Of a stretch of DNA of 37,859 nucleotides, positions 16,923 to 25,062 are shown one piece after another (within the stretch, counting starts at the first letter, position 1; each line of letters starts with the position of its first letter). Source of the DNA: Spirochaetales bacterium (lineage in GTDB: Bacteria > Spirochaetota > Spirochaetia > SZUA-6 > JAFGRV01); assembly GCA_016935735.1 (NCBI GenBank), contig JAFGQK010000322.1, forward strand, positions 1 through 37,859, written 5' to 3'. Below the pieces are notes generated by a model. The model made no database searches, was not told the DNA's origin, and was given only the letters and a program-made list of their open reading frames with translations. Position numbers and translations under genes: made by a program.

Positions 16923-17804
16923 TTAGTCTGCCGGAAAAGCTGATGAATTGGCCGGGTCTATTATAATTAGTATTCTCCCTTCTTTAAGCATTCTCCTGTT
17001 ATTTTCACAACAGAGTAATCTTTTTACTGCTTCCTGCGGAAGGATAAGGTCACAGTGATGTCTCCCGAATACCTGATAAGCCATTACCCGGAGGGGATAA
17101 AGACCGATTCTTTTTAAGAATGGGGTTTCTTCCAGACTATCCGAATATGCAGCCATACCCCATTTTTTCAGGTATTCCGGATAACACATCTGTTTCTCCA
17201 GCACAACATCCGTCTCTTCATCATAAAGCACCGGAAACAATGCAGGTTCCACATAAGCCTGCTTATTCGTTCCATATGAAGTATATAAACCCTTTGCATA
17301 AATGAGAAGTCCTGTATACTCCCTGGCAGGAATAAAACCAAGTTCATGGTCAAGGGAGTTGGGGTATTCATGATTTATAAACAGGGGGACAAGTCCGTTT
17401 TCGGTAAAAATGGGAAAAGAATAGTGAATATGGATAGTCTTTAGATCATTCGACAGATACGCACCCTCATTTTTTCCATTCAGACCGGGTCCCTTGATAA
17501 GCCGGATGCCTTCCATCTTGTCTTTTATAATATCATTGATTGAATGGGCAGAATCCACATTAAGATCCAGAATTGAATGAAGGAAAATATCCGGCAATCT
17601 GTCCTTTATCTCTCTTTCCACCAGGTACTTCATATCCGGGGCGAATTCCTTTTGTAAATCAATTTGTTTTATAATATTCAGGTGAAGGATGGCGTTTCCC
17701 CAGTCAATATCCCTATTGATGGTAATCGTATCATCAATCTGGCTTGAAAATACAAAAAGAGATAAATGTAACAAAAGTACAGGGAAAATAACTGTTTTAC
17801 GCAT
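16923..17804 (-). CDS. Exported LPP20/FlgT-like protein
   Basis: The 293-aa protein has a signal peptide (MRKTVIFPVLLLHLSLFVFS). The C-terminal half matches the pattern of LPP20/FlgT-type spirochaete envelope proteins: EYTGLLIYAKGL, then VEPALFPVLYDEET, then VMAYQVFGRHHCDLILPQEA, ending MLKEGRILIIID. The assignment rests on that motif order and is moderate. I start at ATG 17802-17804, which gives a normal signal peptide; in-frame GTG and TTG codons lie just upstream at a better distance from AAGGTGG in repeat copy B. It follows the HPr gene in the same direction. The precise role is unknown, possibly flagellar or periplasmic. Confidence 0.7.
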   Translation of the reverse strand: MRKTVIFPVLLLHLSLFVFSSQIDDTITINRDIDWGNAILHLNIIKQIDLQKEFAPDMKYLVEREIKDRLPDIFLHSILDLNVDSAHSINDIIKDKMEGIRLIKGPGLNGKNEGAYLSNDLKTIHIHYSFPIFTENGLVPLFINHEYPNSLDHELGFIPAREYTGLLIYAKGLYTSYGTNKQAYVEPALFPVLYDEETDVVLEKQMCYPEYLKKWGMAAYSDSLEETPFLKRIGLYPLRVMAYQVFGRHHCDLILPQEAVKRLLCCENNRRMLKEGRILIIIDPANSSAFPAD

Positions 17805-17822
17805 ATACACCAACTATATTAA

Positions 17823-17857
17823 AACCACCTTATTCAAAACTATAATTGGGGTTCAAC
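17823..17857 (-). repeat. Dispersed repeat, copy B (gene tail plus Shine-Dalgarno)
   Basis: On the minus strand it starts GTTGAACCCCAATTATAG and ends AATAAGGTGGTT. The first 10 and last 9 bases equal those of copy A. It encodes the final residues VEPQL and stop of the HPr-like gene. The AAGGTGG then stands 11 to 20 bases before the possible starts of the next gene, depending on which start is used. Confidence 0.7.
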
Positions 17858-18484
17858 ACAGGATTCACATCCATTGTTTACAAATACTTCTATTGCCCTG
17901 AGTGCTTTTTCTGCTTCTCGTCCGGTGGCAATAAATTCCAGATGCTCGCCTTTACACACATACAGGGCAAGAAGTCCGAGAACGGATTTTACATTCATAT
18001 ATTTCTTGCCTTTGAGTTTAAAATTAAAGTGTTCCATTCCATCTTTATGAACATAAACATCACAATCGAACTTTCCGGTAAGTGTTGCAAGGGTTGATGC
18101 AGGTCTCATATGAAGGCCTTTTGCATTCTGCACTACTACCATCGTGGTAAAAAAACCGTTTTTTTCAAGAGATTCCTTTTCTTCACGCCAGATATGTGCA
18201 TAGGTATCACCCCATTCAGCCGCTGCATCATTCTCATTAATTTCATACCCGGCTTCCTGGGATCGTGTATCTTTATATTTCTTGATTTCTTCTATCTGCT
18301 CGACATTATCCCGTCTTAATTTTTCCTTGATCCATGCCTGTTTATAATTACTGATAAAATCATTAATGGCTTCTTCGATACTTACTTCATATTCCCGCTC
18401 CTGTGACATAAAGTATTTATGATCTTCAATCGCTTTAAGTTCTGCAGGAGAAAGATCTATTTCTTTAATATTGTACAACATCAT
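17840..18484 (-). CDS. HPr-domain phosphocarrier with long N-terminal extension
   Basis: The protein is 214 aa, whereas HPr is normally 85-90. Residues about 113-205 are a full HPr domain. His125 in AKGLHMRPAS is the site phosphorylated by enzyme I, and Ser167 in NVKSVLGLLAL is the regulatory serine. Residues 1-110 are charged and probably helical (SPAELKAIEDHKYFMSQERE...EWGDTYAHIWREEKES), with no family I recognise. I start at ATG 18482-18484 because GGAGGAGG lies directly upstream; longer frames to a TTG at 18604 are not supported. The C-terminus VEPQL comes from repeat copy B. No other PTS gene is in the window, so the role may be regulatory. Confidence 0.85.
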   Translation of the reverse strand: MMLYNIKEIDLSPAELKAIEDHKYFMSQEREYEVSIEEAINDFISNYKQAWIKEKLRRDNVEQIEEIKKYKDTRSQEAGYEINENDAAAEWGDTYAHIWREEKESLEKNGFFTTMVVVQNAKGLHMRPASTLATLTGKFDCDVYVHKDGMEHFNFKLKGKKYMNVKSVLGLLALYVCKGEHLEFIATGREAEKALRAIEVFVNNGCESCVEPQL

Positions 18485-18914
18485 ACACCTCCTCCACCGC
18501 ACTGGCTTTAATCTTCCGAAGTCAACAAAACCAGGGAATGGCTTATCATCTGTAAAAACATACGATGTATACATGTCCTGGCCAGCGCTGGTGTAACAAG
18601 ACAATTCTGCTTATACAATGTATAGCATTTTCCTCCTTTTTTCATAATCACTTTTATTAATCCACACATTTTCTTTCCTCTGTAATACTTCACATACAAT
18701 ATTAATAAATTTTACTCATTTTTATATAAAAAAACCAGTATCTCTTTCATACTCATCGGTCTTTTTTCTGGAAATAATAAATTTTTATACATAAAATGGT
18801 GCATTTTGACCCTGTTATTGCTACATTTGTGTCAATTTTCAAGAATGGGTATCCCTGAAAAAAATCAATTGATTATGAACTATACATTTACCATAATATT
18901 ATCTATATCCGATA
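18485..18914. other. 430-bp gap between HPr-like gene and accessory island
   Basis: No confident gene lies here. On the minus strand an ATG at 18667-18669, preceded by AGAGGAAAG, opens a 53-codon frame ending at 18508. It starts MCGLIKVIMKKGGKCYTLYK and contains five cysteines. Inside it, AAAAAAGGAGGAAAATG offers a second strong ribosome binding site, opening only a five-codon frame. These may form a leader for the HPr gene, 23 bp further on. TTGACA at 18833-18838 (minus) has no good -10 partner. The remainder is very AT-rich. Confidence 0.3.
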
Positions 18915-19250
18915 ATGAAAAACTCAATATTCCCTAAAAAGTTTGGAGCTTCTATCGAAAAACATACACAATTCTTAAAGAACGAATACAGCCGTATTCA
19001 TAATAGCCTGGTTTTGGAATTAGCAACAGGGAGTGGGTGTTTATCTGAAATACTGCCATCTGATAATAAATATGCAGGTATCGACATCAGTGAGGGTTTA
19101 TTAAAAATAGCAAACAAAAAATTTTCTCATACTGGTTTTAATAATTTTGCATTGTTTTTATGTAATGCTGAAAATTTACCATTTCAAGACAATTATTTTG
19201 ATGTTTGCATATGTAATTTATTGTCCAGGAATTTCAATTTTCCACAATAA
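18915..19250 (+). pseudogene. Truncated class I SAM-dependent methyltransferase
   Basis: The 111-aa frame has the first half of a Rossmann methyltransferase. The SAM-binding motif is LVLELATGSGCLSEIL, the acidic end of strand 2 is YAGIDISEGLL, and motif III-IV is NAENLPFQDNYFDVCIC. It stops right after NLLSRNFNFPQ, where family members continue for another 80-120 residues. No continuation is seen in the next 180 bases in any frame, so I read it as a remnant cut by deletion. No Shine-Dalgarno sequence is visible. Confidence 0.65.
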
Positions 19251-19303
19251 AGAGATGAAACCACAAAAATCCGCGAAAATCTGAACATCAAAAAACATAG
19301 TCC

Positions 19304-19332
19304 TTGACCGGCAGAATGACTTATGCTATGAT
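19304..19332 (+). promoter_or_regulatory. Sigma-70-type promoter for the GH12 gene
   Basis: TTGACC (19304-19309), a 17-bp spacer and TATGAT (19327-19332) each match the consensus in five of six positions. The predicted transcript starts about 95 bases before the ATG. It suggests the enzyme is transcribed alone, independent of the methyltransferase remnant. Confidence 0.6.
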
Positions 19333-19433
19333 AAAGCAAGTTTATAAATTAAAGTCAAATTATGTTTTAGATACTGCTGAATATTTTTTATTTACAACAA
19401 ATAAAGAAACATAAAAAAAGGAGATTAAATAAA

Positions 19434-20810
19434 ATGAAAAAGTTATATTTATCCAGTCTTTTTATCATGATATTGATCTTTTCAGGACAGAATCTACCGG
19501 CAGTCGAAATTTGTGAAAAATATGGTACGGTTTCAGTTAATGGCGGAGAATACATTATACAGAATAATGTATGGGGAGCAGACACCAGGCAATGCATCAG
19601 TACAGGAAGCGGAACAGGTTTTACTATCAGTGTCTCCGAGCATAACCAGGGTGCCGTGGCCTCTTATCCCTCTATTTTCAAGGGATGCCACTGGGACACA
19701 TGTACAACCGGCTGGACATCCGTTAAAGTAGGGAATCTTTCCAGTTGTTCCATTAATTGGACAGTGGAAACGGCAGGCATTTCCGGGAACTGGGATGTTG
19801 CAGCTGAAATATGGTTCAGTCCCGATCTCGATTGCAGCGAAGGATACGATGGCGGGGCCGAACTCATGATCTGGCTCGATGCCCATGGTGTTGTACCTGC
19901 CGGTTCCAAAGTCGGGGATTATGGTCCTTATGAAGTCTGGAAAGGCTCCATGAGTGACGGGGTCAATACATGGACTTATATCTGTTACTACAGGATTGCA
20001 GAAACGTCCCTGGATATGGATCTCATGCCCTTGATTGCAGATGCAATGTCACGGGGTTTTGTATCATCCTCGATGTACCTGCATGATATAGAAGCCGGTT
20101 TTGAACTTTTATCCGATGGCCAGGGTCTTCGTTCTGTATCCTTTTCCTCTACAATAGCAGGCGGGGGATCCGGTCCGCAGCCGGGACCCACACCGGCACT
20201 GGATCCTTTACCATCGGAAAGCAATCCGTGCAATGATCTTTCCTCCTCTGCAGAATCTCTCCCGTTTGTCCATGACGGATCCGGCAAGTTCTGCTGGACA
20301 TTCAGTTCAACACCTCAATTTATAAACTCAAACAATATGGAAGCGCTGTTTGTAAATGGTGTGGATTTCACCGGCCAGTATGTTGCAGCTGAAAATTTTC
20401 CCCCGAAAATAGATGGGAAGTATCATGTGTATTACAAGGGGAATTGGGACTGGAGTCACTTTAATGCTGCTGATCCTGTTGCAACAGAACCGACACCAGG
20501 CGGGGATACATCACCACCCACACCGACACCAACACCGGAACCACAAACTCCGGATCCAACATCAACACCAACCCCGCCGCCGACTCCAACACCTACTTCA
20601 ATCCAAACAGGAACCCGGGGTGATGTTAATGATGATGGTACAGTGGATATTATCGATGCACTCATGGTTGCCCAGTATTACGTGGGGCTTGATCCTTCCG
20701 GATTTATGAGCAGCCGGGCCGATGTAAACTGTGATGGAAACATCGATATTATTGACGCACTCAGAATTGCCCAATATTATGTGGGATTGATTAATTCGCT
20801 GGAGTGTTAA
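19434..20810 (+). CDS. Secreted GH12 endoglucanase with CBM64-like module and type I dockerin
   Basis: The 458-aa protein has a signal peptide (residues 1-23). Residues about 28-240 match glycoside hydrolase family 12, beta-1,4-glucanases and xyloglucanases: IIQNNVWGADTRQCI, SYPSIFKGCHWDTCT, nucleophile Glu143 in GGAELMIWLDAHG, and acid/base Glu224 in DIEAGFELL. Residues about 265-347 resemble CBM64, with FCWTF, FINSNNMEALFVNGVDFTG and PPKIDGKYHVYYKG then WDWSHF. A Pro/Thr linker (351-393) leads to a dockerin (395-453). Its two calcium loops start Asp397 (DVNDDGTVDIIDAL) and Asp430 (DVNCDGNIDIIDAL). AAGGAG precedes the ATG. The dockerin implies docking on a cohesin-bearing scaffold. It is flanked by methyltransferase genes, suggesting acquisition by transfer. 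Confidence 0.88.
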   Translation: MKKLYLSSLFIMILIFSGQNLPAVEICEKYGTVSVNGGEYIIQNNVWGADTRQCISTGSGTGFTISVSEHNQGAVASYPSIFKGCHWDTCTTGWTSVKVGNLSSCSINWTVETAGISGNWDVAAEIWFSPDLDCSEGYDGGAELMIWLDAHGVVPAGSKVGDYGPYEVWKGSMSDGVNTWTYICYYRIAETSLDMDLMPLIADAMSRGFVSSSMYLHDIEAGFELLSDGQGLRSVSFSSTIAGGGSGPQPGPTPALDPLPSESNPCNDLSSSAESLPFVHDGSGKFCWTFSSTPQFINSNNMEALFVNGVDFTGQYVAAENFPPKIDGKYHVYYKGNWDWSHFNAADPVATEPTPGGDTSPPTPTPTPEPQTPDPTSTPTPPPTPTPTSIQTGTRGDVNDDGTVDIIDALMVAQYYVGLDPSGFMSSRADVNCDGNIDIIDALRIAQYYVGLINSLEC

Positions 20811-20883
20811 TCCGTAATACAATGAGTGGGCAGATTACATTAAACCAAATTTGAGAAAGCGGTGCTACATACAATATAAAACG

Positions 20884-21552
20884 ATGAATAATGGAACAGA
20901 GGAAAATGTCATAAATCAGTTCAATATAATTTCCGGATTACCGGCTGTATGGGATCATAACCAGCATTACCATAATTATTTATTAAAAAAACTGGATTAT
21001 TGTTCACTTTCCCTGGATATCGGCTGTGGGACCGGGGAACTTACCAGATTATTATGCACTTATTCAGAGAAAGTTACCGGGATAGATATTTCCCGGGAAA
21101 TGATTCACACAGCTTTAAAAAGAAACCGGGATAAAAAAATAGAATACAAGAATATTGATGCAATGGAATACCTTACATCAACGGACCGTACGTTTGGTGT
21201 AATTATAAGCATCGCGGCATTCCATCATATGGAAGAAAGAAAGATGCTGGAATTAATAAAAAGTAAATTAAGCAAAAAAGGAAAATTGATTATTCTCGAT
21301 CTCTATAAACAGGAAACATTATTAGAATACGCTTTATCATTCCTCGCCATGCTTGTTAATCCAATTATGATGTTAATAAAGCGGGGAAGATTATTTGTGA
21401 CAAAGAAAGAACGGGAAGCATGGAGAGACCATTTCCAATATGATAATTACCTGACAATAAAAGAGATAAAGAATATTTCAAGGGAAATACTGGGTAAAGT
21501 AGTGGTAAAAAGACATTTATTCTGGAGATACTCATTAATATATGAAAATTGA
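20884..21552 (+). CDS. Class I SAM-dependent methyltransferase
   Basis: The 222-aa protein is a Rossmann methyltransferase. Motif I is LSLDIGCGTGELTRLL, the strand-2 acid is in VTGIDISREMI, and motif IV is GVIISIAAFHHMEE. After this comes KLSKKGKLIILDLY, and a hydrophobic stretch (about 160-180) that may contact membrane or a lipid substrate. The substrate cannot be told; the layout resembles UbiE/quinone-type enzymes. I start at ATG 20884; an upstream in-frame TTG at 20851 is possible, and neither has a clear Shine-Dalgarno sequence. The stop lies inside the palindrome at 21547-21605. Confidence 0.8.
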   Translation: MNNGTEENVINQFNIISGLPAVWDHNQHYHNYLLKKLDYCSLSLDIGCGTGELTRLLCTYSEKVTGIDISREMIHTALKRNRDKKIEYKNIDAMEYLTSTDRTFGVIISIAAFHHMEERKMLELIKSKLSKKGKLIILDLYKQETLLEYALSFLAMLVNPIMMLIKRGRLFVTKKEREAWRDHFQYDNYLTIKEIKNISREILGKVVVKRHLFWRYSLIYEN

Positions 21553-21605
21553 GGTTCTTGCTAAAATTCCTTGAATACTATTGGATTTTTGCAAGAGGCT
21601 CAATT
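21547..21605. repeat. Long hairpin palindrome after the methyltransferase gene
   Basis: Arms of about 23 bp pair with four mismatches or gaps. The left arm starts AATTGAGGTTCTTGC and ends AAAATTCC (21570). The right arm starts GGATTTTTGCAAG at 21583 and ends CTCAATT at 21605. The loop is 12 bases. There is no T-run on either side. The gene's TGA stop is inside the left arm. It looks like a REP- or MITE-type unit and may also stabilise the transcript end. Confidence 0.55.
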
Positions 21606-21741
21606 ATCAATAATAAAAATTGATTTACCCTGAAATTATTCAAATTATTCCAATGTGTTGACTAAATCCGGTAAATATGATTCAATAATGGAAATGAAAA
21701 GATATCCAGAAAAATCCAATTGGAGCAGTAATCTGCTCCTG

Positions 21742-23106
21742 ATGCAAAAACATAACAGGATACTATTCTATACCATTCCCTGCTTGCTTTTGTTTTTTTG
21801 TATACTCTTTCATTGCGGAACGGGCCTTGAAGGTTATGGAGTTGTACTCTGGGCAGAGAAAGATACAGGATTGGTAAATGGAAACATAGTAAAGGTAATA
21901 TCAGAGTCCTTGATTCAGGATGCTTATATAGTGACAGGTGAAAATACAAAAGAAAAGGTTTTTATAAAATTATGGAGGCTTGAGTTTTTCAAGTCAAAAA
22001 AAGAAGCGGAACGGTTTGCAGAAAAATACGCACCATATTCCGGTATGTATGCATTTTCTGAAAAAGACGGTACCCCACCTGTGCGTGAAATACCGGAAAA
22101 CAGCAGCAGTGTAAAGATAATCTCCAGGCCTAAAGCATATCAACCGTTAAAAATTCTTAATAAAAAAGAAGAACCCGTAAAAATAGATGAAATGACCGAT
22201 TACTGGTACCAGGTTCTTGTAGAATACCAGGGAATCGGGAAGGATGGACAATATAAACTGCTGGGCGGAAAAGGGTATTGTTTTGGCCATTTACTCGAAA
22301 TTTTTCAAACAGATGGAGATCCGGAAGAAGAGATCCGGAAAAGAACAGCAACAGAGACAGGGGAAGATCCCCTGGAAAATCTTCTTAACAATGTCTTCAG
22401 ACCTGTTTATTTTATAGAGATGATAAACAGCGGCAGGGTGGACCCTGACAGGTTTAAGAGTGCTATCGGATTTTTCCCGGAACCCATGGCAAATAGAATC
22501 GTTATTTCCCTGCCAGGGGAGCGCTATACATTCGATTATACGGATATTACCCGGGTAAGATACAACTACTATTCATTCCAGGGTGTGGACTTAAGGATCG
22601 AGGTTCTTTCCAGCACCCGGATATCTGTTACCTATATGGTAAAAAGCGGCCAGGTAAATACGACTTTTATAAAAATAAATGCAGATATTGATGCACTGGT
22701 AGAACGTGAACTGCAAATAAGAGATGCATTATATGAGGATTTTTTTATTCGCGGACCGGTTCTTACCAGTTCTGCCTATGGAAAAATCGTACTGAACCAG
22801 GATAAAACCTTTACCTGGATAAATTTCGATAAACTTATTCCTGCTGTTATACCCCATGAAATTTCCGGCAGGGGGAAAATAGATTTTCCGCACTATATTT
22901 CTTCCACCCTTAAGGATAACTACGATGGGGTTATTACGTTTTATTTTACCGGTTATTCCCCTGATGCCGGGGTGAATTTTCTTTATAAAAAAACGGAAAA
23001 GGGAGTAAGGCTTTTCTATGTAAAAGAAGAATTAATAGAGGAAAGAAGAGTGACAAAGACAGACCTTAATCCAATGGTTATTTTCTTTACTTTCAGCGGG
23101 GACTGA
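21742..23106 (+). CDS. Putative lipoprotein with SH3-like domain, function unknown
   Basis: The protein is 454 aa from ATG 21742. The N-terminus MQKHNRILFYTIP is followed by a hydrophobic run and FHC at residues 23-25, a relaxed spirochaete-type lipobox. Residues about 30-210 look like SH3-like beta strands (GYGVVLWAEKDTGLVNGNIV, FIKLWRLEFF, WYQVLVEYQGIG), suggesting cell-wall or peptide contact. The C-terminal 200 residues are beta-rich without a family I know. In-frame ATGs at 21688 and 21694 would add up to 18 residues before the signal and are less likely. A perfect hairpin (21722-21739) sits just before the chosen start. The stop is two bases before the ABC-F start, so the pair is coupled. 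Confidence 0.6.
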   Translation: MQKHNRILFYTIPCLLLFFCILFHCGTGLEGYGVVLWAEKDTGLVNGNIVKVISESLIQDAYIVTGENTKEKVFIKLWRLEFFKSKKEAERFAEKYAPYSGMYAFSEKDGTPPVREIPENSSSVKIISRPKAYQPLKILNKKEEPVKIDEMTDYWYQVLVEYQGIGKDGQYKLLGGKGYCFGHLLEIFQTDGDPEEEIRKRTATETGEDPLENLLNNVFRPVYFIEMINSGRVDPDRFKSAIGFFPEPMANRIVISLPGERYTFDYTDITRVRYNYYSFQGVDLRIEVLSSTRISVTYMVKSGQVNTTFIKINADIDALVERELQIRDALYEDFFIRGPVLTSSAYGKIVLNQDKTFTWINFDKLIPAVIPHEISGRGKIDFPHYISSTLKDNYDGVITFYFTGYSPDAGVNFLYKKTEKGVRLFYVKEELIEERRVTKTDLNPMVIFFTFSGD

Positions 23107-23108
23107 CA

Positions 23109-25052
23109 ATGCCATCTGTTCATTGTCTTCATACCTCTATTTCCTTTGGTGTAAAAAAGATACTGGATGACATTAATTTTTCCATCTCCATTGGCGATCG
23201 CATAGCCCTTTCAGGTGCAAATGGGAGTGGAAAAACAACACTGATGCGTATCATTTCCGGTGAAATAAAACCTGACAGCGGTGAAGTTGTCCATGAAAAA
23301 AACACACGGGTCTCGTATCTTCCCCAGGTCGGGGTTACTTTTCCTGATATTACGATTTGGGAAGGTGCGGAAAAGGCATTTGATGAAATGAAACCTGTCT
23401 TTACCGAAATGAAGGAACTTGAAGAAAAACTTGAATCCTGTAAAAAAGAAACGCCCGAAACAGGTCTTATCCTTGAAAGGTACCATTATCTTCATGAAAC
23501 AATTATAGAGAGTGAATATTACACAAGAAACGGAACAATTCACCGTGTCCTTACCGGGCTTGGTTTTAAGGAAAAGGACTTTGAACAACCGATTGCATCG
23601 TTTTCCAGCGGCTGGCAGATGCGTATTGCACTTGCAAAAGTACTCCTTGAAAAACCGGACATCATGCTCCTCGATGAACCGACAAACTATCTTGACCTGG
23701 AAGCGAGAAACTGGCTGGAGGATTTCCTTTTGTCTTTTAAAGGGGGTATTTGCATTGTTTCCCATGACCGCTTTTTCCTGGATGTAACAGTGAACAGGAT
23801 CGCGGAAATATATCAGAGAAAGGTATCGTTTTACCAGGGGAATTATTCTGAATATGAAAACAAGAGATCAAAGGAAATGGAAAAAGCAATCGATACTTAC
23901 ACGCGGCAGCAAGAAGAGATTGCAAAGACCGAATTATTTATAAAAAGATTCAGATACAATTCATCAAAAGCAAAACTGGTCCAGAGCAGGATTTTATACC
24001 TTGAAAAACTGGACAGACTGGAAAAACCTCCCGGGGTGCAAAGAATACACTTTTCCTTTGCACAGCCCAAACGCTCCGGGGATATTGTCCTGGAAGTGAG
24101 AGACGTGAATAAATCCTATGGAACGGTACAGGCACTTAACAGGATTAACTTTACCCTTGCCCGCGGAGAACGCCTTTCGCTTGTTGGCCCCAATGGGGCG
24201 GGAAAATCCACCCTTATGCGGATACTCTCAAAGCAGGAGTCCCCGGACAATGGGACGGTTCATTATGGCTCAAATGTATCCACCGGATTCTTTTCACAGG
24301 ACCAGGGAGAAGAAACATCGAAGTCTATCAGTATAATAGAAGAGCTTGAATCAATCGCGCCTACAGAGATGATCCCTCATCTGCGGCATCTTCTCGGGGC
24401 TTTCCTTTTTACAGGAGATGATATATATAAATCACTTTCCGTTTTAAGCGGGGGGGAACGAAGCAGGGTACTGCTTCTTAAACTGCTTTTAAATCCTGCA
24501 AATCTTCTTCTCCTGGATGAACCGACGAATCATCTTGATATAGAATCCAAGAATATCCTGCTGGATGCTTTAAAAGAATATACGGCAACAATAATCTTTG
24601 TGTCCCATGACCGGTATTTTATTCAACATCTGGCGACAAAGGTTCTTGAACTGGAACAGGGCCGGCCCCGTCTTTATTACGGGGATTATGATTATTATCT
24701 TTATAGAAAAAAGCAAATGCAGGGGAGTGAAGAACAGGGAAATCCCGAAAAAATAGAAGGAAAGAAAAAGGAGATAAAGAAAAACACAAAAACCCATGAA
24801 GAAGAAAAAAAGAGGAAAAACCGTCTTAAAAAATTGAAAGAAGATGAGGATGAAATCACACGCCAACTCGATGAATTGCATACTTCAGTGAAAAAACTCG
24901 AGATGCTGCTTGTTGATGAAGATGTATACCGGGACGGCGGAAAAGTGAAAGAAGTGAAAACCCGTATAGAAGAGAAAAAACAAGAGCATGATGTGTTGTT
25001 TGCCCGGTGGGAAGAAATTGAAAAAGAAATTACTCTCCTTGAATCCGGCTAA
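23109..25052 (+). CDS. ABC-F family ATPase (Uup/YdiF-like)
   Basis: The 647-aa protein has two ABC ATPase domains on one chain and no membrane segment, the ABC-F plan of ribosome-associated translation factors. Domain 1 has Walker A GANGSGKTTL, signature SFSSGWQMRIALAKVLL and Walker B IMLLDEPTNYLD. Domain 2 has GPNGAGKSTL, VLSGGERSRVLLLKLLL and LLLLDEPTNHLD. A linker of about 80 residues between them is the P-site tRNA interaction motif. Residues about 540-645 form a charged coiled coil (KKRKNRLKKLKEDEDEI) like that of Uup. The first domain's signature has FSSG in place of LSGG. It is translationally linked to the upstream lipoprotein gene and converges on the histidine kinase gene. Confidence 0.93.
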   Translation: MPSVHCLHTSISFGVKKILDDINFSISIGDRIALSGANGSGKTTLMRIISGEIKPDSGEVVHEKNTRVSYLPQVGVTFPDITIWEGAEKAFDEMKPVFTEMKELEEKLESCKKETPETGLILERYHYLHETIIESEYYTRNGTIHRVLTGLGFKEKDFEQPIASFSSGWQMRIALAKVLLEKPDIMLLDEPTNYLDLEARNWLEDFLLSFKGGICIVSHDRFFLDVTVNRIAEIYQRKVSFYQGNYSEYENKRSKEMEKAIDTYTRQQEEIAKTELFIKRFRYNSSKAKLVQSRILYLEKLDRLEKPPGVQRIHFSFAQPKRSGDIVLEVRDVNKSYGTVQALNRINFTLARGERLSLVGPNGAGKSTLMRILSKQESPDNGTVHYGSNVSTGFFSQDQGEETSKSISIIEELESIAPTEMIPHLRHLLGAFLFTGDDIYKSLSVLSGGERSRVLLLKLLLNPANLLLLDEPTNHLDIESKNILLDALKEYTATIIFVSHDRYFIQHLATKVLELEQGRPRLYYGDYDYYLYRKKQMQGSEEQGNPEKIEGKKKEIKKNTKTHEEEKKRKNRLKKLKEDEDEITRQLDELHTSVKKLEMLLVDEDVYRDGGKVKEVKTRIEEKKQEHDVLFARWEEIEKEITLLESG

Positions 25053-25062
25053 ACCGAATCAG

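Noticed and set aside
18495-18530. Possible fifth copy of the dispersed repeat, GTTGACTTCGGAAG to GCGGTGGAG on the minus strand
   Set aside because: Only the two ends match loosely; the middle does not align, so chance cannot be excluded.
18485-18604. Longer HPr-like protein starting at TTG 18604
   Set aside because: GGAGGAGG sits directly before ATG 18484, and the upstream extension has no family resemblance or usable ribosome binding site.
19251-19290. AAAAATCCGCGAAAATCTG segment as a dispersed repeat
   Set aside because: It resembles degenerate intergenic repeats seen in other genomes, but only one copy is in the window.
20456-20665. Glycine/valine-rich open frame on the minus strand of the glucanase gene
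   Set aside because: It is the antisense of the Pro/Thr linker and dockerin, whose codon repeats keep several frames open.
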